Part shown: positions 26,281-34,930 of the stretch, piece by piece
Layout: the number at the start of each line of letters is the position of its first letter
Position numbering within the stretch: the stretch's first letter is position 1
Assembly: GCF_011927795.1 (NCBI RefSeq)
Contig: NZ_JAATJJ010000001.1
Span: 62,001 to 126,000, forward strand
Direction of reading: 5' to 3'
Length of the DNA stretch: 64,000 bases
Source: Saonia flava
Lineage (GTDB): Bacteria > Bacteroidota > Bacteroidia > Flavobacteriales > Flavobacteriaceae
Program-made: the position numbers and the translations under genes
Notes under the pieces: model-generated
Database searches by the model: none
Told to the model about the DNA's origin: nothing
The model's input: only the letters and a program-made list of their open reading frames with translations

Positions 26281-26379
26281 TTTTTGTTATTTCTAAATAT
26301 ATTTATTCGTAGGACGACAAATCAAACAATTTGGTTACAAAAAATAAAAATAGAATTTGTGAAGATAGTTTCTTTAAAT

Positions 26380-26638
26380 GCTGTACAACGCCGCGCTATG
26401 TGAAGTCCGGCTAATTTTAAGGAAATATAGCAAAATCGCATGACTGTTGTTTGGGAACCTGTCTTTTTTTGGTCACCGTGTCCCAAATAACAGGCCTCAA
26501 GAAGGCCACATAGTGGCCGTATCTTTTGGATTTTGCGGTATTGGGAATAAAATTTGCCAGGGATGCCTTATGATGAGAATTATGTGTCTGGATTAACTTA
26601 AAAGAACTTGTTTTTCACCTCAGTTCTTTGTTGGCAAA
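26380..26638. repeat. Cassette spacer, core module with deletion plus CTGG-type hairpin
   Basis: Opens GCTGTACAAC (26380-26389), closes GTTGGCAAA (26630-26638). The core module is shortened: CGCGCTATGTGAAGTCCGGC replaces the CTGC-GAAA-GCAG hairpin, the same deletion as at 35409. The middle module follows, then an 80-bp unit (GCCAGGGATGCC ... CAGTTCTTTG) nearly identical to the whole spacer at 27870. Confidence 0.82.
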
Positions 26639-26645
26639 TCGTTTT

Positions 26646-27737
26646 TTAACGTATGATTTTCATTAATTCATCAAAGACATAAATCTTGTTTCGTTTTCCG
26701 CCTGTTATTTCTATCAATATTTTTTCTTCCTGAAATTTGTCTAAAAGATTATAAATTGTTTGATAGCTATTTGTATTAATTTTAGTTTTTATATTCCTGA
26801 ATGAAGTAACTGGATTTTCAAAAATTATATCAAGTAAATGAATGGCATATTGAGAATTAAAATCTGATAGTTTTTCTTTTACTGATTTATATAAATCAAG
26901 CATATTCATAACCTTATTTTGAGTGTCTAAACCTTGTTCTTTTATTGATATAAGAAAATATTTAACCCAAGATTCCCAATCATTCTCCTTATCAACTAAT
27001 CTTAAATAAGCATAATAATCATCTCTATTCCTTTCAAAATATTCACTAACATAAAGTAATGGATATGAGAGTATTCCTTTTTCATAAAGCATAATAGGTA
27101 TTAGTAATCTCCCTATTCTACCGTTTCCATCCATAAATGGGTGTATCGCTTCAAATTGATAATGAGCAATTGCCGTTTGAACTAGCACATCTGGTTCATC
27201 TATTGAATTCACAAATTTCCCCCAATTTGATATTAAATCATTCAGTTCCTTTGCAGATGGTGGAATAAAAATTGCGTTATCTATAGTAGCACCTGGTTTC
27301 CCAATGAATACAGGGATTTTTCTAAAATTACCTTTGTCCTTATTTGTACCTCTTACTGAATCTAATAGGATAGAATGAAGTTTTTTTATAAAGTTTTCTC
27401 CAATTGGTTTCTTTTTCAATAATTCAATAGCAATATGAATTGCAGTTCTATAATTGATAATTTCTCGAATGTCTTGTTCCTTTGAATCTTTCTCTGAACT
27501 TTTTCCATCTGCTTCGTATCTAAATACTTCTTCAATCGTTGCTTGAGTACCTTCAATTTTAGAACTTGCGACTGCTTCTTTAGTTAGGAGAGGTGAAATT
27601 AATAAACTTTGATTAGGAATATTTGTCAACAATCCGTTTAAGCTTCCTAAAACTCTATTTGCTTCACTTATTTCTTTGATTATAAGAGTATAATCGATTT
27701 TAGGAGGTAATAATTCAAGTTTGTGGTTTTTCATCAT
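26646..27737 (-). CDS. Fic-family protein (putative AMPylase) with self-inhibitory motif
   Basis: 363 residues. The catalytic Fic loop is IHPFMDGNGRIGR (His199), complete with the residues used to transfer AMP or another nucleotide moiety to a target hydroxyl. The N-terminal region carries SSKIEGT (58-64), matching the inhibitory helix motif [ST]xxxE[GN] that blocks the ATP site in cis. A DNA-binding-like winged C-terminal part (TSFRNIKTKINTNSYQTIYN) is present, as in Fic/DOC regulators of Bacteroidota. No separate antitoxin gene is adjacent. One-gene cassette. Confidence 0.92.
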   Translation of the reverse strand: MMKNHKLELLPPKIDYTLIIKEISEANRVLGSLNGLLTNIPNQSLLISPLLTKEAVASSKIEGTQATIEEVFRYEADGKSSEKDSKEQDIREIINYRTAIHIAIELLKKKPIGENFIKKLHSILLDSVRGTNKDKGNFRKIPVFIGKPGATIDNAIFIPPSAKELNDLISNWGKFVNSIDEPDVLVQTAIAHYQFEAIHPFMDGNGRIGRLLIPIMLYEKGILSYPLLYVSEYFERNRDDYYAYLRLVDKENDWESWVKYFLISIKEQGLDTQNKVMNMLDLYKSVKEKLSDFNSQYAIHLLDIIFENPVTSFRNIKTKINTNSYQTIYNLLDKFQEEKILIEITGGKRNKIYVFDELMKIIR

Positions 27738-27869
27738 TTTTCTTATTCCAGTCTATTGGAATTCAAAGATACGTTATTCCATTAAAACTAAAAAATATGG
27801 AATAAGGAAATGATTATTCTATTTGATTGGAATAAGAATTCTAAACATTTTTTGAAGGTTTTGATAAAT

Positions 27870-27956
27870 GTTTGCCAGGGATGCCCTATGATAAGAATTA
27901 TGTGTCTGGGTTAACTTAAAAGAACTTGTTTTTTAACTCAGTTCTTTGTTGTGCTT
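27870..27956. repeat. Minimal 87-bp cassette spacer (CTGG type)
   Basis: Opens GTTTGCCAG (27870-27878), closes GTTGTGCTT (27948-27956). Stem arms CTGGGTTAA (27906-27914) and TTAACTCAG (27933-27941) pair with one G-T wobble, extended by AAGAA and TTCTT. It is an attC-sized site without any of the larger modules. Confidence 0.8.
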
Positions 27957-27979
27957 TCGTTATTATTTTCAGTATTTCT

Positions 27980-28759
27980 TTATTCATTTTTTTGAACAGT
28001 TGTATTCTTATTTTCTAAAATATCAATTAGTTTAAGACATTCTTGCTTCCCTTCTTCTAAATAATTAAGATAGGAAGAGGTAAGCATATTATAAATACTT
28101 GCTCTATTACCTAATTCAACAATCAATCTGTTATCTGTTCTAAGCAAGCGTGCAGTCTTCAAAAAAGTTTCTTCACTAAAAATAAAATTTTTAGATACTG
28201 GGATATACTTATAATTGAAAACAGGAACTCCGGCATTAACTAAATCTTTTAATCCTCCTTCATACCAGACTTGCTGGTTATATAGCCTTTCAAAAGATTC
28301 TTCATATGTTATAATAGCATCTATTTTAGTTTTATCCTCTATTAACCGCATACCTCCAGAATTTTTCAGCTGCGATAAGGTTCTGTCAGTTTGGGTAACA
28401 AAATCAGGGCGCACAAGGCTTTTTACATACAAAATTATAAGCTCAGGGTCTTTATTGTCATTTATATTATAACTATAACAACTTAATGCTAGTGAATCCA
28501 GATTATTAATACGTTCTTCATTTAGAGCAATTGCATTTTTAAAATTGGACAAATCTGTTTTTGTGTCTTCAATTAATGAAGAAATATAACCCTGTTCGAT
28601 CTTGTGTTCCGTTTTTTTTTGATTCCAATTATTGATTTGAAGAGCAATTAGAATTCCAATAACTACAAGAATAACTTCGCCAATGGCATAAAGCATATAC
28701 TTGCTAAACTTATTTTCTATAAGCATTTTTTGTCTAATTTTTCTAAAGAATTTTATCAT
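27980..28759 (-). CDS. DUF6090-type membrane-anchored protein
   Basis: 259 residues. The opening (MIKFFRKIRQKMLIENKFSK, then AIGEVILVVIGILIALQINN) is the hallmark of the DUF6090 family common in marine Flavobacteria: a basic N-terminus, one transmembrane helix (about 25-43) and a long helical periplasmic part. Function unknown. Flanking cores match (GTTGTGCTT after, GAAGCACAAC before). Confidence 0.85.
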   Translation of the reverse strand: MIKFFRKIRQKMLIENKFSKYMLYAIGEVILVVIGILIALQINNWNQKKTEHKIEQGYISSLIEDTKTDLSNFKNAIALNEERINNLDSLALSCYSYNINDNKDPELIILYVKSLVRPDFVTQTDRTLSQLKNSGGMRLIEDKTKIDAIITYEESFERLYNQQVWYEGGLKDLVNAGVPVFNYKYIPVSKNFIFSEETFLKTARLLRTDNRLIVELGNRASIYNMLTSSYLNYLEEGKQECLKLIDILENKNTTVQKNE

Positions 28760-28780
28760 TGGTTATTGGTTTCTGATAAT

Positions 28781-29258
28781 GAAGCACAACGCCGCGCTAT
28801 GTAAGACATCTGCGAAAGCAGTGTGCGGGCTGGGGCGCTGGTGGCTAATTTTAAGGAAATATAGCAAAATCGCATGACTGTTGTTTGGGAACTTGTCATT
28901 TTTTGGTCACCGTGTCCCAAATAACAGGCCTCAAGAAGGCCACATAGTGGCCGTATCTTATGGATTTTGCGGTATTGGGAATAAAATTTGCCGTGCCACC
29001 GAGCGTAGCGACCGATGAATACTTTTAAAAACAATAAAAATCAATGAATAATTCGACATCATCGGTTGGGCTAAGCGTAGTGCGGGGGGCAAGGAAACTT
29101 TTCGTTTCCGTCTGCCACCGTAGCTAAAGCTTATTGTTTTGCTTTTTCTTTTTTTTGTTCCAAAGCTAAATCCATAAGATTTAGCGACATCATAAATATA
29201 CACAGACCTTTCGATTTAGCCCTAAAGTCCGTATTACGTTTAGGTTTTGTTGTACACA
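28781..29258. repeat. Cassette spacer, full mosaic with type B hairpin
   Basis: Opens GAAGCACAAC (28781-28790), closes GTTGTACACA (29249-29258). Core and middle modules, CACCGAGCGTAGCGACCGA, TTCGACATCATCGG (29053-29066), then a hairpin with arms CTAAGCGTAGTGCGG (29071-29085) and CCGTATTACGTTTAG (29229-29243). These arms differ from perfect pairing only by three G-T wobbles. Confidence 0.85.
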
Positions 29259-29261
29259 GTA

Positions 29262-29936
29262 TTATTCCGTACTAAATTTAATAACTACTGTTTTCCATTC
29301 CTGTCCAAATATGATGTTTTTATTAACATCCCAATTTTTATTTTGAAGAGCACTTAAGTAAACGTCTTTGATATTAATACTAATATTATCAACTTCTTTT
29401 CCTTCTCTAACTTCGATAATCTTACCTAATTTTTGTCCAGTAAGACTAGCAATCATTTGTGCTTTTTTATTTGCTTTTTCTAAAATTTTTGAAAACAACC
29501 TTTTTTCGTCCAATTCTGTATCTCCGTATTCAATTACCCCTACTGAACCTGTTATATAGTCTAACGTTTTCAATTCAGTCGTCAGTTTTTCCAACTGTTT
29601 AGAGGTATTCAGTTCAACGGCAAATCCTAATTTCCAAAATCCCGCAAAATCGTGAATTTGAAATTCAGAGTTATTTAAAGGTCGGATTTTATAATTTTTG
29701 TTTTCAAGAAATAATTCAAGCTCCTTATACTTTTCTTGCATTTTTATCTTAGCAGAATCCTTGCCAATCGCTCCATTTTCATCATAGCGATTAAATTTGG
29801 ATTCACTTATTTGAACATTATATTCAAAATTGATTGGTTTCATTCTTATAGAATCTTTAATTTCTATTTCAATAAGTCCACTTTGACCAAATCCAAAATT
29901 GGTAATAAGTATAAACAGGTATATTATTTTCTTCAT
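29262..29936 (-). CDS. Secreted SIMPL-domain (DUF541) protein
   Basis: Start chosen at ATG 29936 (MKKIIYLFILITNFGFGQ, Sec signal); the same frame stays open a further 98 codons into the repeat, but that part is repeat sequence. The 224 residues contain the SIMPL pattern: QISESKFNRYDENGA near the start and KILEKANKKAQMIASLTGQK followed by GKIIEV. The family is periplasmic/outer membrane and of unclear function. One-gene cassette with cores GTTGTACACA and TGTGTACAAC. Confidence 0.8.
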   Translation of the reverse strand: MKKIIYLFILITNFGFGQSGLIEIEIKDSIRMKPINFEYNVQISESKFNRYDENGAIGKDSAKIKMQEKYKELELFLENKNYKIRPLNNSEFQIHDFAGFWKLGFAVELNTSKQLEKLTTELKTLDYITGSVGVIEYGDTELDEKRLFSKILEKANKKAQMIASLTGQKLGKIIEVREGKEVDNISINIKDVYLSALQNKNWDVNKNIIFGQEWKTVVIKFSTE

Positions 29937-29955
29937 TTTTGATGGTTTTTTATAT

Positions 29956-30536
29956 TGTGTACAACGCCGCGCTATGTACGACATCTGCGAAAGCAGTGTG
30001 CGGGTTGGAGCGCTGGAGGCTAATTTTAAGGAAATATAGCAAAATCGCATGACTGTTGTTTGGGAACTTGTCATTTTTTGGTCACCGTGTCCCAAATAAC
30101 AGGACTCAAGAAGGCCACATAGTGGCCGTATCTTATGGATTTTGCGGTATTGGGAATAAAATTGGTCGACCAGATTGTATATAGCGTCCTGATGTGTCGA
30201 GTAGATGAGCCGTTGCGGCGATCTTGGCAAAAAGGTCCCTTATCCTACGGATTAGGCAATCTGACAGAGCGCGGTGATGATGTCGACTGGCTTTTGGTGT
30301 GTTGGCTGCGGTAGCAGTGCAACAAAAGTACGCCGCAGACGACCGAGCGTAGCGACCGATGAATACTTCTAAAAACAATAAAAATCAATGAATAATTCGA
30401 CATCATCGGTCTCGTATAACCGTCAGTTACGGGTTAATATGCGTTAATTTTCAGTTTAACACTGACGTTAGCAATTCCGAGTGGATTCGGACGTAGTCGA
30501 ATCCGCCGTAATTGCGGTTATACATTGTTGTAAAAC
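29956..30536. repeat. Cassette spacer, full mosaic with TATAACCG hairpin
   Basis: Opens TGTGTACAAC (29956-29965), closes GTTGTAAAAC (30527-30536). It contains core and middle modules, the GTATATAGCGTCCTGATGTG segment, and the GATGATGTCGACTGGC segment with CTGC hairpin. It then has TTCGACATCATCGG and a terminal hairpin with arms GTATAACCGTCAGTTACGG (30414-30432) and CCGTAATTGCGGTTATAC (30506-30523), plus an inner GGATTCG/CGAATCC stem. Confidence 0.85.
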
Positions 30537-30541
30537 GTTTT

Positions 30542-30931
30542 TTAATTCCATTCCACGTTTAGTTTTTCCAATTCCGTATTTAATTCAGCGAGTGAATTCG
30601 GTTCAATTATCTGCGTATTAATGGTCAATTCCTTTTTGTCCGTTTTTAAGATATAATCTCCCGCAAACTTTTTAATTCGTTTTATTTCAGTCAGATTTAG
30701 TTTTTTTCCAAACGGTCCATTTATATTAATAATTCCGTTTTCGACTGTCAAATATTTATACTTTTTTTGGTAAAAGTAGAGTCCTAAATACATTAGAGAA
30801 ATTATAATCCATCCATAGTCAGTCCAATTCGGTTCTTCTTTTCCAAAAACTCCGACAAAGAACCAAATTAACCATACTAGTCCTAAAATTAAATTCACAT
30901 TCAGTTGTTTCTTTTTGTATCCTATTTTCAT
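30542..30931 (-). CDS. Small membrane protein with PH-like C-terminal domain, unknown
   Basis: 129 residues: two transmembrane helices (about 11-29, 39-56) then a soluble beta-rich part (YLTVENGIININGPFGKKL...) that resembles bacterial PH-like domains. The match is a fold-level guess; no function is known. The ATG lies 9 bp from the GTTTTACAAC core, so no promoter fits inside the unit; transcription must come from the spacer or beyond. Confidence 0.65.
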   Translation of the reverse strand: MKIGYKKKQLNVNLILGLVWLIWFFVGVFGKEEPNWTDYGWIIISLMYLGLYFYQKKYKYLTVENGIININGPFGKKLNLTEIKRIKKFAGDYILKTDKKELTINTQIIEPNSLAELNTELEKLNVEWN

Positions 30932-30940
30932 TTCGTAAAT

Positions 30941-31521
30941 GTTTTACAACGCCGCGCTATGTACGACATCTGCGAAAGCAGTGTGCGAGTTGTAGCGCTG
31001 GTGGCGAATTTTAAGGAAATATAGCAAAATCGCATGACTGTTGTTTGGGAACCTGTCTTTTTTTGGTCACCGTGTCCCAAATAACAGGCCTCAAGAAGGC
31101 CACATAGTGGCCGTATCTTATGGATTTTGCGGTATTGGGAATAAAATTTGCCGACCAGATTGTATATAGCGTCCTGATGTGTCGAGTAGATGAGCCGTTG
31201 CGGCGATCTTGGCAAAAAGGTCCCTTATCCTACGGATTTGGCAATCTGACAGAGCGCGGCGATGATGTCGACTGGCTTTTGGTGCGTAGGCTGCGTTAGC
31301 AGTGCAACAAAAGTACGCCGCAGGCGACCGAGCGTAGCGACCGATGAATACTTTTAAAAATAATAAAATCAATGAATAATTCGACATCATCGGTCACGTA
31401 TAACCGTCAGTTACGGGTTAAATTAGCGTTTATTTTCGGCTTAACACTAACTTTAGCAATTCCGAGTGGATTCGGACGTAGTCGAATCCGCCGTAATTGC
31501 GGTTATACATTGTTGTGCAAC
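30941..31521. repeat. Cassette spacer, full mosaic with TATAACCG hairpin
   Basis: Opens GTTTTACAAC (30941-30950), closes GTTGTGCAAC (31512-31521). Nearly the same module order as the spacer at 29956, with hairpin arms from 31397 and up to 31508. CGATGATGTCGA (31260-31271) and TCGACATCATCG (31381-31392) are exact inverted repeats. The stop codon of the next gene lies in the right arm. Confidence 0.85.
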
Positions 31522-32030
31522 GTTTTTATTTCTTTTTCAATTCGGTTTGTTTCCGATTCGACTAATGGTTTTAATTTAAGTTGCCTTACTTTTTTAATGT
31601 ATTCAATCGCTTTATTATAATCTTCTCTCAATAGTTCGACATTAGCCAAATTCAATAATACGATTGATTTATCATTTTCAGTTCTTAAACCTATATCCAA
31701 TGCTTGAGTCAAATCAGAATGGCTTTTTTCAAATTCCTTTTTCTCTAAAGCAATAATTCCAGTTGTAAAGTAGTAATAACTCTTATGTCCTTTAGTCAGT
31801 TTATCTGGATTTTTGATTTTAGAAATCAGTTCTTCTGCTTTTTTTACGTTGTCTTTTTTTATTTGTTGAAAAGCAGCATAAACAGTTCCGTATTTGAAAT
31901 ATCCGTAAATAAAAAGTCCACCTGCTATTAACATCATTGACATATTTACAAAATCCTCTTTTGAGTAAAAATATGCAGCCGCAATTAAGCTAATTATAAC
32001 AAGTACAATTCTTATAATTGGTGTAAACAT
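31503..32030 (-). CDS. Membrane-anchored TPR protein, unknown
   Basis: 175 residues: two N-terminal transmembrane helices (about 5-22, 31-48), then tetratricopeptide-like helices (YYFTTGIIALEKKEFEKSHS; VLLNLANVELLREDYNKAIE). Probably a scaffold for protein contacts. Its last residues (LHNNV, stop) are encoded by the flanking core GTTGTGCAAC and the hairpin arm of the spacer, so the natural end was replaced or set by the site. Confidence 0.75.
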   Translation of the reverse strand: MFTPIIRIVLVIISLIAAAYFYSKEDFVNMSMMLIAGGLFIYGYFKYGTVYAAFQQIKKDNVKKAEELISKIKNPDKLTKGHKSYYYFTTGIIALEKKEFEKSHSDLTQALDIGLRTENDKSIVLLNLANVELLREDYNKAIEYIKKVRQLKLKPLVESETNRIEKEIKTLHNNV

Positions 32031-32056
32031 AATTTTTCAGGATATTTTGGTCAAAT

Positions 32057-32660
32057 GTTGCACAACGCCGCGCTATGTACGACATCTGCGAAAGCAGTGT
32101 GCGGGCTGGAGCGCTGGTGGCTAATTTTATGGAAATATAGCAAAATCGCATGACTGTTGTTTGGGAACTTGTCATTTTTTGGTCACCGTGTCCCAAATAA
32201 CAGTCCTCAAGAAGGCCACATAGTGGCCGTATCTTATGGATTTTGCGGTATTGGGAATAAAATTTGCCGTGCCACCGAGCGCAGCGACCGATGAACACCC
32301 GTGAAATAAAAAGCAACAGTGAATAAATTGTATACCCGCCTGCCGGACGGGCAGGTAGCGTCTTGATGTGTCGAGTAGATGAGCCGTTGCGGCGATCTAG
32401 GCAAAAAGGTCCCTTATCCTACGGATTTGGCAATCTGACAGAGCGCGGCGATGATGTCGACTGGCTTTTGGTGCGTAGGCTGCGGTAGCAGTGCAACAAA
32501 AGTACGCCGCAGGCGTATTCGACATCATCGGTTAGGCTATGATTAGTTGCGGAAATGTCCGTTAGGATATTTCCAGCGTAGGTTTAAAGTTACTAATAAT
32601 TGAGAAAGATTTTCCGTGAGGAAAATCCATAGCAATTAATTATAGGTATTGTTGTAATGC
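32057..32660. repeat. Cassette spacer, full mosaic, 604 bp
   Basis: Opens GTTGCACAAC (32057-32066), closes GTTGTAATGC (32651-32660). Core, middle, CACCGAGCGCAGCGACCGA, a GC hairpin near 32345, then an 82-bp hairpin bounded by CGATGATGTCGA (32449-32460) and TCGACATCATCG (32519-32530). A terminal stem follows with CTATGATTAGTTGC (32537-32550) and GCAATTAATTATAG (32632-32645), two G-T wobbles. Confidence 0.85.
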
Positions 32661-32666
32661 GTTTTT

Positions 32667-33542
32667 TCAATAACTGAATTCAATTCCAATTCCTAAACTC
32701 AATTCGCTGAAGTCATTTACTTTATAATATTTTAGAAACCCATATACCCCTTTATACTGTTTTTTAATTTCGGCTTGATATTCACTCAAGTTTTTATAGA
32801 TTGTCGTTTTCGCAGATATCGATATTAAAAATGGTTGTCCTACCCAAGTTGCAAGTCCAAACGTTGGTCCAACTGATTTAATACTTTTATTTTCTGATGT
32901 TTTACTAAAGTCAATAGAGCTTACGCCAATAATCGCACTAATCCTGTTGAAATTTAGGCTTGTTTCTGCTGAATATGCGGATAGCTCTATATTATTGTTA
33001 TAGTCCAAGTTTCTAAGGGAGGAATTAAAGTCGGCGTTAAAATCACAGCTAACAAAAAGGTGGTGTAAATTTATGTAAGCCTTCAAAAACCTATTTTCTT
33101 TAAGGTTGGTTTGGTAACTAACACCAGTCTTAACAGTCGGCCAACTATAATTTGGTGTAAATGAGAAGTGAAACTGCCCTCCGACAGGATTATTAACAAG
33201 CCCACTATTTAAATAGAACCCAATATGTCGTTCGTCGAACCAATCAATATTGCAGTCCTCTTTTATGAAAATTTCAAGATTTCTTTTCTCCCCTAGTTTG
33301 AATTCAAGAGCTTGAAAGCCAATATATGAAAAAGTCAAGACGTCAAGAGAATCAGGCACAATGATTTTAAATTTTCCGTCAAAGTCTGTTGCGGTCCCGT
33401 TTTGTGTGCCCTTAATAATCACATTAACACCAGGTAATGGCTCTTTGTCACTTTTTAACATCACTACCCCAGTATATTCTTTTGACTGACTGAAAGAAAT
33501 ACCGCTGACAATAAGAAATGCAAAGAGAATAGTTTTTTTCAA
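32667..33542 (-). CDS. Secreted carboxypeptidase-regulatory-like (CarboxypepD_reg) protein
   Basis: 291 residues with a Sec signal (ending GISFSQS). An N-terminal CarboxypepD_reg-like beta sandwich follows (about 22-95, VVMLKSDKEPLPGVNVIIKG; TDFDGKFKI; SYIGFQ). The rest has alternating aromatic strands ending in an aromatic residue (GIGIEFSY), as in outer-membrane beta barrels. The first domain is that of TonB-dependent receptors, but no plug is present. Probably an outer-membrane protein of unknown role. One-gene cassette. Confidence 0.78.
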   Translation of the reverse strand: MKKTILFAFLIVSGISFSQSKEYTGVVMLKSDKEPLPGVNVIIKGTQNGTATDFDGKFKIIVPDSLDVLTFSYIGFQALEFKLGEKRNLEIFIKEDCNIDWFDERHIGFYLNSGLVNNPVGGQFHFSFTPNYSWPTVKTGVSYQTNLKENRFLKAYINLHHLFVSCDFNADFNSSLRNLDYNNNIELSAYSAETSLNFNRISAIIGVSSIDFSKTSENKSIKSVGPTFGLATWVGQPFLISISAKTTIYKNLSEYQAEIKKQYKGVYGFLKYYKVNDFSELSLGIGIEFSY

Positions 33543-33645
33543 AATAGGATGGTTTTATTTCTACCTAATATATTTCAACTTATAACATAGAAAAAGTCAT
33601 ATTGAGTAAAACCATAGTTTGGGTTAGGGAAAGTATGTGCAAAAT

Positions 33646-33847
33646 GCATTACAACGGTCATGGCTATGGCAAGTAGGGCAGGCAAGGAAACTTTTCGTTT
33701 CAGTCTGGTCTACGAGCCAAAGCTTTTTGTTTTTATCTTTTTCATTTTAAAAGCCAAATCCAAAAGATTTGGCGGACTTAACAAACACGCCCAAGCCTTT
33801 GAAGATAACACTTTTCGCCCTATTTGCTATAGGCATTGTTGCCAGTA
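33646..33847. repeat. 202-bp cassette spacer, hairpin only
   Basis: Opens GCATTACAAC (33646-33655), closes GTTGCCAGTA (33838-33847). Arms GGCTATGGCAAGTAGGGC (33662-33679) and GCCCTATTTGCTATAGGC (33817-33834) pair over 17 of 18 positions, two of them as G-T on the + strand. It holds none of the core or middle modules, showing that the hairpin is the basic unit. Confidence 0.85.
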
Positions 33848-34566
33848 GTTTTTATCTTCCACGCAGTTTCTTCTAGCCATACTTCAAATTCGTCTCCAAC
33901 GTTCACCTCCTCCATCATAATTTCAGTCAGTTGGTGGTTTTTGTTCAAAATTTTGACCTTTATAACCGGTTCTTTTGAGTCATCTTCAAAATATTTCCCA
34001 GTAATTATTCCGTCAACTGATAAGTCCTTTGATGAGTTAAAATCCCAGTCTAAGTTCGGACAAGAATAATCCACAACACTATTATATTCGCTAACAGGCA
34101 TTTTGACATTGATAGTGTCATTTATTTGGTAACTATTATATTTTTCTAAACCTATAATTTTCTGTTCTTTCGCACATTCAATATATGGCTTTTCGCTTTC
34201 AATTATTTCGTTCACTTTATCTTGAATATAAACGTTTTCATCATTCAGATATTGATGATAAGAATATAATATTAATCCAGACATATAATCATAGTGAGTT
34301 ATTCCTAATGAATTGAAATACGACACGATGGAGTCCGATTTAGCGTGACGTCGTAATAAATTGTTTCTCAAGTGTAATCCAATTCCAAAGTGCAAATCAT
34401 TAGGTGTTGTATCGTTTTCCTTTATGTTTTTAAAATGCTCTATATCTTCCGCACTCCAAACTTCGTTTAAGTACTCAAAAGAGTAATTCAGCTCTTTTGG
34501 AATTTCATCCTTTCTATTACAAGATAGAAGGCAAAATATAGTAAGAATTATTATTAGGTTTCTCAA
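33820..34566 (-). CDS. Lipoprotein of unknown function (DUF6794-like)
   Basis: 248 residues with a lipoprotein signal (FCLLSC, Cys16). The segment FGIGLHLRNNLLRRHAKSDS together with EVWSAEDIEHFKNI resembles DUF6794 proteins; this is tentative. No catalytic motif is seen. The terminal residues (TTGNNAYSK, stop) are encoded by the flanking core GTTGCCAGTA and hairpin arm, the third gene here whose end is supplied by the spacer. Confidence 0.7.
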   Translation of the reverse strand: MRNLIIILTIFCLLSCNRKDEIPKELNYSFEYLNEVWSAEDIEHFKNIKENDTTPNDLHFGIGLHLRNNLLRRHAKSDSIVSYFNSLGITHYDYMSGLILYSYHQYLNDENVYIQDKVNEIIESEKPYIECAKEQKIIGLEKYNSYQINDTINVKMPVSEYNSVVDYSCPNLDWDFNSSKDLSVDGIITGKYFEDDSKEPVIKVKILNKNHQLTEIMMEEVNVGDEFEVWLEETAWKIKTTGNNAYSK

Positions 34567-34578
34567 TTTTTCTTAAAT

Positions 34579-34919
34579 TACTGGCAACGCCGCGCTATGT
34601 ACGACATCTGCGAAAGCAGTGTGCGGGTTGGAGCGCTGGTGGCTAATTTTAAGGAAATATAGCAAAATCGCATGACTGTTGTTTGGGAACCTGTCATTTT
34701 TTGGTCACCGTGTCCCAAATAACAGGCCCCAAGAAGGCCACATAGTGGCCGTATCTTATGGATTTTGCGGTATTTCCTTAAAATTAGCCGACCAGATTGT
34801 ATATAGCGTCCTGATGTGTCGAGTAGATGAGCCGTTGCGGCGATCTTGGCAAAAAGAAAATATTATTTAACTTTAGAGAACTGGACTAGGGCTTTTCATA
34901 GGATGCGTTGTTGGCTAAC
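34579..34919. repeat. Cassette spacer, mosaic with perfect terminal inverted repeat
   Basis: Opens TACTGGCAAC (34579-34588), closes GTTGGCTAAC (34910-34919). Here the right end of the middle module is TATTTCCTTAAAATTAGCC (34771-34789), the exact reverse complement of 34641-34659, instead of the usual GTATTGGGAATAAAATTTGCC. The tail after 34857 is shared with the spacer at 24781. Confidence 0.82.
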
Positions 34920-34930
34920 GTTATTTTTTA

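Noticed and set aside
28756-29034. A roughly 90-codon leftward open frame (FYSQYRKIHKIRPLCGLLEA...) repeated in many spacers
   Set aside because: It translates the core and middle modules; stops and frame length differ between copies, there is no ribosome-binding site or recognisable domain, and conservation is at the DNA level of the repeat.
31118-31390. Leftward open frame containing AKIAATAHLLDTS, present in several spacers
   Set aside because: It is the translation of the GTATATAGCGTCC and GATGATGTCG modules and is shadowed by palindromes; no sign of protein-level constraint.
33660-33848. Rightward 62-codon open frame inside the 33646 spacer
   Set aside because: Lies entirely in the hairpin spacer, has no homologous pattern and no ribosome-binding site.
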